A stretch of DNA of 7,254 nt, taken from contig JACRIF010000111.1 in the NCBI GenBank assembly GCA_016220125.1, forward strand, positions 1-7,254, written 5' to 3'. A program made the position numbers and the translations under genes. The DNA comes from Candidatus Peregrinibacteria bacterium (lineage in GTDB: Bacteria; Patescibacteriota; Gracilibacteria; UM-FILTER-43-11). The notes beneath the pieces are model-generated. The model saw only the letters and a program-made list of their open reading frames with translations, made no database searches and was not told the DNA's origin. Positions 1-5,868 of the stretch are shown piece by piece. Every line of letters begins with the position of its first letter. The first letter of the stretch is position 1.

Positions 1-1
1 C

Positions 2-1369
2 GCATGGGCGTTGTCGATCGCGCTACTGGCCACCGGTGGCCTTTTGTGGCCCCAGGGGTCACAGACGGCGGGAGTGGTTTTTTCGGATATCCAAAACACC
101 CCCTATAAAACCAGCATCGAGTTTTTGAGCGAGCGGGGGATTGTGGAGGGTTACCCCGACGGAACCTTTGGCCCGGATCGAAAGATCAACCGCGCCGAGA
201 TTCTCAAAATTGTGCTGGGGGCGAGCGTGAAGGGCGACATTGGCAGCACGCTCAATTGCTTTCCCGATGTTAGGTTCGAATGGTTCGCCAAATACGTGTG
301 CTACGCCTTGGAGCAGGGGATTGTGAAGGGGTATCCCGACGGCAAATTCAAGCCCGCGCAAAACGTGAACATGGCCGAGGCCCTGAAAATGGGCATCGAA
401 AGTTTCCCCGTCACGGTCGGTGCGGCGAACACCCCGTGGTACCAGAAATACATCGACTTCGCGCACGACAACAATATTTTCTCCCGCTACAGCGTGTCGC
501 CCCAAAAAGACATGACACGCGGTGAGATGGCCTACCTCATCCATCAGTTGATATTGAACGACGAGGGCACCCAAAAATTCACGGGCGTGCGCGACAGCGG
601 TTCGATCGGTTGCGGAAAAACGCCGCCTGCCCATGCCCCCGTCAGCTTCACCGTGGGCGGAAAGACGCGCCACGCCATTGTCGATATTCCCTCAGGATAC
701 GACCAGGACAAGCCCATCCCGCTCGTGTTCGCCTTCCATGGCCGAACCAACCCGAACACCATGGTGAAAACGTATTACAAGGTCGAGGAGGCCTCGAAAG
801 GAGGCGCGATTTTCATTTATCCCGCCGGCCTGCCAGAGGAGGGGCCGAGCCGGACGTGGAGCGACCCGGGCGACAAATCCGACAAGTTGCGAGACTTTGC
901 CTTGTTCGATGCCTTGTTGAAGGAGTTCTCCGAAAGCTACTGCATCGATCAGGACCGGGTCTATGTGGTCGGCCACTCGCTGGGCGCCTGGTTCACCAAC
1001 AGTTTGGCCTGCGCCCGTGGCGACAAGATCCGCGCCATCGGCAGTGTGGGCGGTGGCACCACCCTCAATGCATGCGCAGGACCCGTGGCGGCCATGATCA
1101 TGCACAATCCCAAAGATAATCTGGCCCCCTTCAGCTCGGGCGAGGTTGCCCGGGACCAGCTCGTGAAGCAAAATCAGTGCGCAACCAAAACCGTCCCGGT
1201 GGAACCCCGAGACCTGAACTGCGTGGCCTACCAGGGGTGCAACTCAACGGCTCCGGTCGTGTGGTGCCCGCACAACGATAGTTCCGAGTGGGGCGGCGCC
1301 TATTACCCCCACACCTGGCCCGACCACGCGGGGTCGGAAATCTGGAAGTTCTTCGAGGGGTTGGAATAA
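2..1369 (+). CDS. SLH-domain surface protein with C-terminal PHB-depolymerase/feruloyl-esterase-like hydrolase (5' partial)
   Basis: The frame is open to the window edge, and the TTG at position 11 is probably internal, so the true start lies upstream. Residues here are counted from that TTG. The visible N-terminus (residues 1-20) is hydrophobic and looks like the end of a signal peptide. Three SLH repeats follow at about 24-71, 84-131 and 141-183; the first two carry the typical G-[IV]-V-x-G-Y-P-D-G core, and SLH repeats normally bind cell-wall polymers. From about 210 there is an alpha/beta hydrolase of the Esterase_PHB/CE1 type: an FHG oxyanion-hole motif, the nucleophile elbow GHSLGA with Ser323, a likely acid Asp369, and His434 in the HTWP motif. 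Several cysteines in the hydrolase could form disulfides, as expected outside the cell. I infer a wall-attached secreted esterase; the substrate (polyester, feruloylated or acetylated polysaccharide) cannot be told. Domain calls are firm and the substrate is open. Confidence 0.9.
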   Translation, partial: AWALSIALLATGGLLWPQGSQTAGVVFSDIQNTPYKTSIEFLSERGIVEGYPDGTFGPDRKINRAEILKIVLGASVKGDIGSTLNCFPDVRFEWFAKYVCYALEQGIVKGYPDGKFKPAQNVNMAEALKMGIESFPVTVGAANTPWYQKYIDFAHDNNIFSRYSVSPQKDMTRGEMAYLIHQLILNDEGTQKFTGVRDSGSIGCGKTPPAHAPVSFTVGGKTRHAIVDIPSGYDQDKPIPLVFAFHGRTNPNTMVKTYYKVEEASKGGAIFIYPAGLPEEGPSRTWSDPGDKSDKLRDFALFDALLKEFSESYCIDQDRVYVVGHSLGAWFTNSLACARGDKIRAIGSVGGGTTLNACAGPVAAMIMHNPKDNLAPFSSGEVARDQLVKQNQCATKTVPVEPRDLNCVAYQGCNSTAPVVWCPHNDSSEWGGAYYPHTWPDHAGSEIWKFFEGLE

Positions 1370-1373
1370 CCAC

Positions 1374-1401
1374 TTGCCCCCGATAAAAATTCTGCTAAAA
1401 T
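1374..1401 (+). promoter_or_regulatory. candidate promoter just after the esterase gene
   Basis: A TTGCCC box (1374-1379), a 16-base gap and TAAAAT (1396-1401) preceded by TGC form an extended -10 pattern. It would drive transcription towards the small membrane-protein gene. The leader would be long (about 170 bases), so this is only a candidate. Confidence 0.3.
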
Positions 1402-1436
1402 CCTCCAGTATACGCCACCGCTTAAATATTTTTTTG

Positions 1437-1442
1437 TATAAT
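1437..1442 (+). promoter_or_regulatory. perfect TATAAT -10 box ahead of the stem-loop
   Basis: TATAAT lies right after a run of seven T and just upstream of the inverted repeat at 1444-1489. No good -35 box sits 16-18 bases upstream, so promoter function is uncertain. If used, the transcript would begin within the stem-loop. Confidence 0.35.
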
Positions 1443-1443
1443 A

Positions 1444-1489
1444 CGCCGAAGCTTTTATTGGCTGCTAATAGCGAAATTAAGCTACGGCG
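1444..1489. repeat. inverted repeat / stem-loop in the leader of the small membrane-protein gene
   Basis: CGCCG-A-AGCTT (1444-1454) faces AAGCT-A-CGGCG (1479-1489), giving 10 pairs interrupted by one A/A mismatch around a 24-base loop. The loop holds a weaker TATT/AATA hairpin (1456-1470). No T-run follows on either strand, so a simple terminator is unlikely. It could be a leader structure, a small RNA or a protein-binding site. Confidence 0.45.
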
Positions 1490-1579
1490 CATAATCTGAA
1501 TTATAAAAGCGAAGGTGTATAAAGTTGCACGGATCCGTCTGGTTTGCCCCCAGGCCTTTCCCGTTTAAATCCCCTCCCA

Positions 1580-1870
1580 ATGCCCATCGAAAAAGTCGCC
1601 TCTCTTCAAGAGGCCGTTCAGCCAGTGGATGAAGTTGAGAACCCGAAAAAGGGCCTTGCCCTCAGGTACCGCTACCTTTTGATCGCGTTTTTGGCGTTTC
1701 CAGGCTCCTTTTCGTTGCCCGTGGGTTGCGCGACCCTTGCGTACAACAAGCTGATGGAGGACGGTTCGAAAGAGACGGACAAGCCGAAATCCCAGCCGAA
1801 AAATCAAGGGGTCGGAAAAGGCATTTCCACGACGTTGAATATCAATGCGGATTCGATCGGCGGGGAATAG
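1580..1870 (+). CDS. small predicted membrane protein, function unknown
   Basis: The 96-residue product starts at ATG 1580; the same frame also allows TTG at 1544. I prefer the ATG because the extra codons are proline-rich and unremarkable. No Shine-Dalgarno sequence precedes either. The product has an acidic, soluble N-terminus (1-24), a short basic patch, one hydrophobic segment (about 33-55) and a polar Lys/Gln/Asn-rich tail, which suggests a single-pass membrane protein. A Gly-Cys inside the hydrophobic segment faintly resembles a lipobox but has Pro where a small or aliphatic residue is expected, so I do not call a lipoprotein. A hairpin terminator follows 25 bases after the stop. I recognise no family, and it could still be a chance ORF. 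Confidence 0.55.
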   Translation: MPIEKVASLQEAVQPVDEVENPKKGLALRYRYLLIAFLAFPGSFSLPVGCATLAYNKLMEDGSKETDKPKSQPKNQGVGKGISTTLNINADSIGGE

Positions 1871-1894
1871 GGGGTTGTGCTTATCCGATACGAC

Positions 1895-1929
1895 AAAAAT
1901 CCCGTGGCGATTGTGCCGTCAGGATTTTT
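1895..1929 (+). terminator. bidirectional intrinsic terminator after the small membrane-protein gene
   Basis: AAAAATCC (1895-1902) pairs with GGATTTTT (1922-1929), and GGC (1906-1908) with GCC (1915-1917) inside it, flanked by wobble pairs. The A/T ends provide a T-tract on both strands, so it could stop transcription from either side. Confidence 0.65.
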
Positions 1930-1956
1930 AAATAGAGCGAGATTCGGCTTTGACTC

Positions 1957-2004
1957 AAAAAAAGCTCCAGGGAAGCTGTCGCGATGACAAACTTTTTCTG
2001 GAGC
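1957..2004 (-). terminator. terminator of tRNA-Gly(GCC), sharing bases with the tRNA 3' end
   Basis: On the - strand the tRNA 3' end plus one base, GCTCCAG (2004 down to 1998), can pair with CTGGAGC (1970 down to 1964), which is followed at once by seven T (1963-1957). The 27-base loop contains a TGTC/GACA hairpin. The upstream arm includes the CCA end and part of the acceptor stem, so the terminator and the mature tRNA fold exclude each other. Confidence 0.7.
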
Positions 2005-2075
2005 GGGTGAAGGGACTCAAACCCTCGACCTTCGCCTTGGCAAGGCGACGCTCTAATCAACTGAGCTACACCCGC
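1999..2075 (-). tRNA. tRNA-Gly(GCC)
   Basis: A complete cloverleaf on the - strand: acceptor GCGGGTG (2075-2069) pairs with CACCCGC (2009-2003), the D-arm has AGCTCAGTTG, the anticodon loop is TTGCCAA with anticodon GCC, and the T-arm is GAGGG/CCCTT-like around TTTGAGT. The discriminator is T and CCA is encoded (2001-1999). It decodes GGC and GGU. It has its own promoter and a terminator that overlaps its 3' end. Confidence 0.96.
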
Positions 2076-2095
2076 ATGTGTTTTAACGCAGAGAA

Positions 2096-2123
2096 ATTTT
2101 ATCAGATTGCCCCCCTATTGCAA
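2096..2123 (-). promoter_or_regulatory. promoter of tRNA-Gly(GCC)
   Basis: On the - strand, TTGCAA (2123-2118) is followed after 16 bases by TAAAAT (2101-2096), with TGA just before it (extended -10). Transcription would start about 14 bases before the mature tRNA 5' end. Confidence 0.7.
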
Positions 2124-2184
2124 CCTATTTTTCAAAAAAGCCAATTTACCTCTCATCTGGCTTCACCATCCCATTGGGTGACGC

Positions 2185-2213
2185 GTGACAAATTCCTAAA
2201 AAAAGAGTATAAT
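2185..2213 (+). promoter_or_regulatory. promoter of the 122-residue orphan gene
   Basis: GTGACA (2185-2190), 17 bases, then a perfect TATAAT (2208-2213): five of six and six of six consensus positions at ideal spacing. The transcript would begin near 2220, leaving a leader of only about 20 bases. Confidence 0.75.
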
Positions 2214-2240
2214 TCACAGAAACATTAACCCATCCTCACC

Positions 2241-2609
2241 ATGTCGGAAAAAATGAACGCCTCGCCGGAGCGAATCGCGGAAGACCTTGAGGCCATTCTT
2301 AACCATCGATCTCACGTCTGGGGCACCACCCAATACGGCCCCTGCGCGATCCTTCGACAACCAAAAGGGTTCGCCATTGAGCTGAAGGGGCCGGGGCTTG
2401 GCGTGGAAACCGAACTGAGAGTCAGCTCCACGGGCGCAATCGAAAACCTGGGATCCAAAAAGCTCACGCTCTCGCACGGGGCCACCCCGCCCAAAGAGGA
2501 GCGCCTGCGCTCCCCTGAAATTGATCTCGACGAGCTGATTGGCTCGTTTCGCGAATCCGCCCCCACACACCCAAAAAAACCAGGTGGAAGCCAAGCCCAG
2601 CTCCGTTAA
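2241..2609 (+). CDS. hypothetical protein, 122 residues
   Basis: It starts at ATG 2241 about 28 bases after a near-consensus promoter and ends 25 bases before a strong terminator, so it is a self-contained transcription unit; that is the main reason to believe it. No Shine-Dalgarno sequence is present. The product is soluble, with no signal peptide or membrane segment. Residues 1-22 look helical and acidic. The middle (about 27-77) alternates hydrophobic and polar residues with many Gly, like a small beta-sheet domain. The C-terminus (about 82-122) is rich in Pro, Lys and Arg and probably disordered. I recognise no family. It is framed by two glycine tRNA genes pointing away from each other's strand. 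Confidence 0.7.
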   Translation: MSEKMNASPERIAEDLEAILNHRSHVWGTTQYGPCAILRQPKGFAIELKGPGLGVETELRVSSTGAIENLGSKKLTLSHGATPPKEERLRSPEIDLDELIGSFRESAPTHPKKPGGSQAQLR

Positions 2610-2633
2610 CTCAAATTCGATCAACCATCACTC

Positions 2634-2665
2634 AATGCCCCGAGCGAATGCCTGGGGCATTTTTT
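2634..2665 (+). terminator. strong intrinsic terminator after the orphan gene
   Basis: AATGCCCC (2634-2641) pairs with GGGGCATT (2654-2661) around a 12-base loop and runs into TTTTTT (2660-2665). An eight-pair GC-rich stem with a T-tract is a textbook terminator. Confidence 0.85.
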
Positions 2666-2670
2666 ATTTC

Positions 2671-2699
2671 TTGAAGGGAATATCAAACTCCACTAAAAT
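2671..2699 (+). promoter_or_regulatory. promoter of tRNA-Gly(CCC)
   Basis: TTGAAG (2671-2676), 17 bases, TAAAAT (2694-2699). It begins six bases after the preceding T-tract, and the predicted start is about 30 bases before the tRNA. Confidence 0.65.
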
Positions 2700-2737
2700 C
2701 AGTTCGCTGACAGACCCTCGCATCAGGCCAAGCGCTT

Positions 2738-2811
2738 GCGGGTATAGTACATCGGTAGTACGCGACCTTCCCAAGGTTGAGAGACGGGTTCGACTCCCGT
2801 TACCCGCTCCA
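2738..2811 (+). tRNA. tRNA-Gly(CCC)
   Basis: Cloverleaf: acceptor GCGGGTA (2738-2744) with TACCCGC (2801-2807), D-stem GTAC/GTAC with an ATCGGTA loop, anticodon stem CGACC/GGTTG (one wobble pair) around TTCCCAA giving anticodon CCC, T-arm ACGGG/CCCGT around TTCGACT, discriminator T and encoded CCA (2809-2811). It decodes GGG. It shares the first six acceptor bases and discriminator with the other glycine tRNA in the window. Confidence 0.96.
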
Positions 2812-2824
2812 CACAGTTCTTACG

Positions 2825-2845
2825 ACCTCCGATGGGAGGTTTTTT
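2825..2845 (+). terminator. terminator of tRNA-Gly(CCC)
   Basis: ACCTCC (2825-2830), loop GATG, GGAGGT (2835-2840), then T to 2845. It lies 14 bases after the tRNA CCA end. Confidence 0.85.
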
Positions 2846-2856
2846 GTTTCATGCCT

Positions 2857-2896
2857 AAAAAGCTAACGAAGCTAACAACCTAATCTCCTAGCTTCT
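2857..2896 (-). terminator. possible terminator of the HD-domain gene
   Basis: On the - strand AGAAGCTA (2896-2889), overlapping the TAG stop codon, can pair with TAGCTTTT (2865-2858), with one G-T wobble, followed by T. A direct repeat of AGCTAAC on the + strand (2861-2867 and 2870-2876) offers an alternative arm. The loop is long and the stem weak. Confidence 0.4.
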
Positions 2897-3830
2897 AAAA
2901 ATGGTCCCACGCCGCTTTGGCGGACAAGTATTTGCCCCTTTGAATTTCCCGTTCGGGTTCGGGATAGCGGTCGAAAAGGGAATCGGGAATCGTTTTGAAC
3001 GCCTCGTCGATGATCGGGACTGCGGCATCCAGGGCCTTTCGAACCCCCTCATAATGGGGAAACAGTTTCAAGAGGGCGGGGATCTGGTTCCCCAACACAT
3101 TGCTGCAAAGCCATTGGAGGGAATTGATCAATTCCTCGGAATGAGTCGGGTTGTCGGTGGCGCGCCAGGCGTTCAGGGCGGTTCGCAGGTAGCCGATCCG
3201 CTCGATGACATTGAAAGCTTCGCCCAGCTTTCCAGTCCTGTCGGTGGCAGTTTTGTGCACGGTTTCCAGGGTCTCGGGGGATAGGACCTCCCCCAACTGG
3301 TTTCGGAGCATGAGGATCAGGATTTGAGACTCCTTTTTCTCATCCGTGTCCTTTTTCAAGTCGTAGGTGATGTCCCCAAGCGTGGGATCCGCTTCCGCCC
3401 AGTCGTGGACGATGGCGGTGAGCAGGAGGATTTGGATTTCACGGGCGGAAAATCGGGCATCCCACCAGTCGTTGGACTGCTCAGGGTTTTTTGGCGTGGC
3501 ATGGCGGAGGTGGGTGAGGGCGCGCGGTTCGACCAGGATGGGGTCGCGTTCGTCGGTGGGCGGATTGGCGGTCATCATGTCCTTCAGGAAGGTTTGGGCG
3601 AGCTCATAGGTGAGTTCCATGTGCTTCAGGTTGTTCACATCCCTGCCCAGCAGTCGCTCCCATTCGGCCGGGGGGATGGAATCGGGTCGGTAGCGGTCGT
3701 AGCGGGCTTTAGTGGCCAGCGCTTGTCCCATGGGGGTTTCGGCAAAACGACGGTGGAGGTCGAGAAATTCGATCTCGTTTCCGTCCTGGTCGCGCATGCC
3801 CGATAGAAATGCGTGTGGGGTTTCGGCCAT
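2895..3830 (-). CDS. HD-domain protein, possible YfbR/HDDC2-like metal-dependent phosphohydrolase
   Basis: I start at ATG 3830 (311 residues). The frame also allows GTG 3860, but that GTG lies inside a promoter-like -10 element whose transcript would start downstream of it. The product is soluble and largely helical. Its central motif is VHDWAEA (His142-Asp143) followed by GDIT (Gly152-Asp153), which resembles the HD...EA...GDI pattern of YfbR/HDDC2-type 5'-deoxynucleotidases. An upstream His70 in a helix (LKHMELTYELA) would be the first metal ligand. The later Asp ligand of that family is not obvious. At over 300 residues it is much longer than the roughly 200-residue YfbR family, with extra N- and C-terminal regions. 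An HD fold is fairly likely; the substrate is unknown. It lies downstream of recO but seems to have its own promoter and a terminator between them. Confidence 0.85.
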   Translation of the reverse strand: MAETPHAFLSGMRDQDGNEIEFLDLHRRFAETPMGQALATKARYDRYRPDSIPPAEWERLLGRDVNNLKHMELTYELAQTFLKDMMTANPPTDERDPILVEPRALTHLRHATPKNPEQSNDWWDARFSAREIQILLLTAIVHDWAEADPTLGDITYDLKKDTDEKKESQILILMLRNQLGEVLSPETLETVHKTATDRTGKLGEAFNVIERIGYLRTALNAWRATDNPTHSEELINSLQWLCSNVLGNQIPALLKLFPHYEGVRKALDAAVPIIDEAFKTIPDSLFDRYPEPEREIQRGKYLSAKAAWDHF

Positions 3831-3850
3831 AGATTCGATTAATGGGGAAT

Positions 3851-3878
3851 AGTTTACCACAGTGGCCCATCGGGTCCA
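3851..3878 (-). promoter_or_regulatory. candidate promoter of the HD-domain gene
   Basis: On the - strand TGGACC (3878-3873) is followed after 16 bases by TAAACT (3856-3851), preceded by TGG (extended -10). The predicted start near 3844 leaves a leader of about 14 bases before ATG 3830 and would exclude the GTG start at 3860. Confidence 0.5.
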
Positions 3879-3890
3879 GAAAGCACGCCG

Positions 3891-3909
3891 AAAAACCCGG
3901 AGGGGGGTT
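3891..3909 (-). terminator. terminator after recO
   Basis: On the - strand AACCC (3909-3905), loop CCCTCC, GGGTT (3898-3894) and then T to 3891. It is short but GC-rich, and sits 20 bases after the recO stop. Confidence 0.55.
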
Positions 3910-3929
3910 GATCCATCGGGCGCGATAGG

Positions 3930-4664
3930 TTAGCGCAGCGACACGAGTTCCGATTTCAACGGATAGGGGAGCACATTGAGAAGCACTTCCTTGAGCCAGT
4001 GTCCTACTTCATTGTGCTCCTCGTCGCTCGCATGCACCCTCAGGGTGTCGGCGAGCGGGTAGTTTTGCATGTAGTTGATCCACTTGGTGACGGACGTTTT
4101 CAGGGCGCGATCGGCGGGTTGCCGGCAATCGCCGCACACGGCATGGGCGTCGCCCAAGCGCACAAAGATGGGGCGAAGGGCGTTGAGCGTAGCCTCGCAG
4201 AGGGCGCATTGGTTCCATTGGGGTAGGAAGCCCGTGAGTGTCAGGAGCCGGATCAGGAAGGCGAAAAGGAGCGGATCGTGTTTGGGGGTGTCGCGCAGGG
4301 CCTCGAGGGTTTCGGTCAATAGGGAGTACGCGCCTTCGATGTGCTGGTGCGCATGGATCAGCTTGTGCGTGCTTTCGGCGATCGTGAACAGAATGCGGTG
4401 TTGCTCGAGGCTCTGGTTTTGCGGAAAGGGGGTGATCAGTTGGGCCTCGTCCAAAACGACCAAATCCCTCCCCTGGAATCCGGTCAGCCGAATATGGCAG
4501 AACAGCTCCAGCCGCCCGCAGAATTTGCTTTTGATCCGTCGCGCGCCCTTGGCGATGCAGTCGATCTTCCCGTGGTCGCGGGTAAGCACGGTCACAATGC
4601 GATCCGCTTCGTTGAAATCGGTTTTGCGGAGGACGATGCCTTCGGTGTGGAGATGCTTGTTCAT
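3930..4664 (-). CDS. recO: DNA repair protein RecO
   Basis: RecO works with RecR and RecF to load RecA on single-strand gaps and anneals SSB-coated DNA. The 244-residue length matches the family. The N-terminal OB-fold begins with the usual pattern (TEGIVLRKTDFNEADRIVT, residues 7-25), then LTRDHGKI and KGARRIKS, the basic DNA-binding strand. The helical part follows (about 85-245), interrupted by a zinc-binding site CxxC (Cys153, Cys156) and CxxC (Cys177, Cys180), all four ligands intact. ATG 4664 is the natural start; no Shine-Dalgarno sequence precedes it. It lies 83 bases downstream of ftsX, and that spacer is filled by a hairpin-forming heptamer repeat. I see no convincing promoter there, so read-through from ftsX is likely. 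A terminator follows. Confidence 0.95.
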   Translation of the reverse strand: MNKHLHTEGIVLRKTDFNEADRIVTVLTRDHGKIDCIAKGARRIKSKFCGRLELFCHIRLTGFQGRDLVVLDEAQLITPFPQNQSLEQHRILFTIAESTHKLIHAHQHIEGAYSLLTETLEALRDTPKHDPLLFAFLIRLLTLTGFLPQWNQCALCEATLNALRPIFVRLGDAHAVCGDCRQPADRALKTSVTKWINYMQNYPLADTLRVHASDEEHNEVGHWLKEVLLNVLPYPLKSELVSLR

Positions 4665-4671
4665 TTTTACG

Positions 4672-4750
4672 AGTGTCTAGTGCCTAGTCTCTAGTGTCTA
4701 GATGCTTATTCAAAATTCGCTAGTCACTAAGCACTAGTCGCTAGTCACTA
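4672..4750. repeat. inverted heptamer-repeat element A (CTAGTNN units) between ftsX and recO
   Basis: The left arm has CTAG at 4677, 4684, 4691 and 4698, exactly seven bases apart; the right arm has units starting at 4720, 4727, 4734, 4741 and 4748 (CTAGTCA, CTAAGCA, CTAGTCG, CTAGTCA, CTAAAAG). The arms 4672-4701 and 4720-4749 are reverse complements at 24 of 30 positions, around an AT-rich 18-base loop. The last unit supplies the TAG stop codon of ftsX. It almost fills the ftsX-recO spacer. Confidence 0.85.
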
Positions 4751-5734
4751 AAAGGAAAATCGTTTCCTGAAATAAAGTTCCGTCGCCATGAAACTGCTCA
4801 TCACGCCCACGCTCATCACGCCGAAGAATTGCCACAGGAAGGTGAACCAGAATTGATCCTCGAAATGGAGGAGGATGGAATCCAGGCCGATGAGCAGGTT
4901 TTCGTTGCTGATCACGCTGATCAGGTTCTTGCTCAAATAGAGCAGGGTGATCTCGGAAAAGACGAGACTGAGGGCAAAGGCCAACAGGGCGTAGAGCATG
5001 CCTTCGAACAGGAATCCTCCGCGGATGAAATTGGTTTTGGCGCCCACCAGCCGCATGATGTTGATTTCGAAGCGGTGCGTGTGGATGTTGATGTTGATGC
5101 TGTTGAAAATGATCAAAAGCGATACCAGCGCGAACACCAGGTTGAGCCAGAAGCCAACCTCTTTGATGAATTGGGTGATGTTGAGAATTTTCTCGTTTCG
5201 GCTCTTCTGGTCCAGATCGTTTTTCAGTTTGTCCTGGTTCACCACTTGGGCGAATTCCGGCAGTTCCAAAAATTGGACGATGGCGCCGTTGGCCGACACA
5301 TCCGTTCCCACCACGCGAAGAACGTTCGGGAGGGGATTTTTCAGGTTGTTGCGATCCAAAAACGAGATGACATTCGGATATTTGTCCCCGAAATTCTTGA
5401 GGGCTTCCTCCTTGCTGATGAAAATGACCTGGTCCACTTCCGGCAATTCCTTGAGCCGGTTGACCAGGGTTTGGATGGAATAGGATTCGGCGCTGGAAAG
5501 GGTTTCCACGCGGATATCCACTTTCTTGCCCAACGACTGGAGGACGGAATCGCTCGCGTAGGTCAGGGCCAGCACCAGGTTGAACACGAAGAACATCAGG
5601 GCGATGATCAGCGTGGTGGCGATCGTCAGGACCTTGTTTCGCATCAAATTGTTCCAGCCGTTTTTCGCCACACGCCGAAACCAGATGGTTCGTTGCCCAA
5701 AGCCCGATTTGTCGAAGTGCCGGAACAACTGCAT
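4748..5734 (-). CDS. ftsX: cell division protein FtsX
   Basis: FtsX is the membrane half of the FtsEX complex, which couples ATP hydrolysis by FtsE at the division ring to activation of murein hydrolases outside the membrane. The 328-residue product has the family layout: a cytoplasmic N-terminus, TM1 at about 36-59, an extracellular domain (about 60-192) with an RLKELPEVDQVIFISKEEAL stretch typical of the family, then TM2 (194-213), TM3 (241-262) and TM4 (295-318). The HRFEINIMRLVGAK segment (220-233) after TM2 matches the conserved cytoplasmic loop that contacts FtsE. ATG 5734 is the natural start, without a Shine-Dalgarno sequence. ftsE, usually directly upstream, is not here: the upstream neighbour is a nucleotidyltransferase. 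The stop codon lies within repeat element A. Confidence 0.94.
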   Translation of the reverse strand: MQLFRHFDKSGFGQRTIWFRRVAKNGWNNLMRNKVLTIATTLIIALMFFVFNLVLALTYASDSVLQSLGKKVDIRVETLSSAESYSIQTLVNRLKELPEVDQVIFISKEEALKNFGDKYPNVISFLDRNNLKNPLPNVLRVVGTDVSANGAIVQFLELPEFAQVVNQDKLKNDLDQKSRNEKILNITQFIKEVGFWLNLVFALVSLLIIFNSININIHTHRFEINIMRLVGAKTNFIRGGFLFEGMLYALLAFALSLVFSEITLLYLSKNLISVISNENLLIGLDSILLHFEDQFWFTFLWQFFGVMSVGVMSSFMATELYFRKRFSF

Positions 5735-5754
5735 TGGTATTTGTTTATGGTCGA

Positions 5755-5783
5755 ATGATACGTGAAATCGTCTCGCGACTCAA
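5755..5783 (-). promoter_or_regulatory. promoter of ftsX
   Basis: On the - strand TTGAGT (5783-5778), 17 bases, TATCAT (5760-5755). The predicted start near 5748 leaves a leader of about 14 bases. The -35 box sits in an ACTCAAG sequence that resembles the units of the adjacent repeat B. Confidence 0.6.
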
Positions 5784-5786
5784 GGT

Positions 5787-5868
5787 GGACTCAGAAGTCA
5801 GGACTCAGGAATCAGCAGGGTAATGCATGCTGTATTCAGCTGTGTTCTGATTTCTGACTTCTGAGTCC
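5787..5868. repeat. inverted heptamer-repeat element B (RRNTCAG units) between the nucleotidyltransferase gene and ftsX
   Basis: The left arm has four units: GACTCAG, AAGTCAG, GACTCAG, GAATCAG (5788-5815). The right arm, read on the - strand, has GACTCAG, AAGTCAG, AAATCAG, AACACAG (5867-5840). The outer 15 bases (5787-5801 with 5854-5868) pair perfectly, and the TCAG parts of the inner units mostly pair as well. The middle contains the palindrome GCATGC. The right arm encodes the C-terminal ten residues of the upstream protein. Confidence 0.88.

Noticed and set aside
59..1171. Open frames on the - strand opposite the SLH-esterase gene
   Set aside because: They overlap a gene with clear domains, encode Arg/Gly/His-rich products without motifs, and result from the GC-rich codons of the real frame.
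1529..1538. ACGGATCCGT ten-base palindrome
   Set aside because: It is short, has no promoter near it, and is easily explained by chance.
1950..2228. 92-codon open frame on the + strand across tRNA-Gly(GCC)
   Set aside because: It runs through a tRNA gene and its promoter on the other strand and encodes no recognisable protein.
3861..3929. Repeat of CCATCGGG in the recO-HD spacer as a fifth heptamer element
   Set aside because: Only two direct copies about 45 bases apart, with no 7-base period and no facing arms.
4829..5758. A 309-codon open frame on the + strand opposite ftsX
   Set aside because: It lies almost entirely antisense to a clear FtsX. Its product is full of His, Gln, Asp and Glu with no recognisable domain, as expected from the complement of a membrane-protein gene.
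5836..5838. TGA as a sense (Gly) codon, as in Gracilibacteria
   Set aside because: TGA ends two reading frames at sensible places, no conserved region contains in-frame TGA, and both glycine tRNAs have ordinary anticodons (GCC, CCC).
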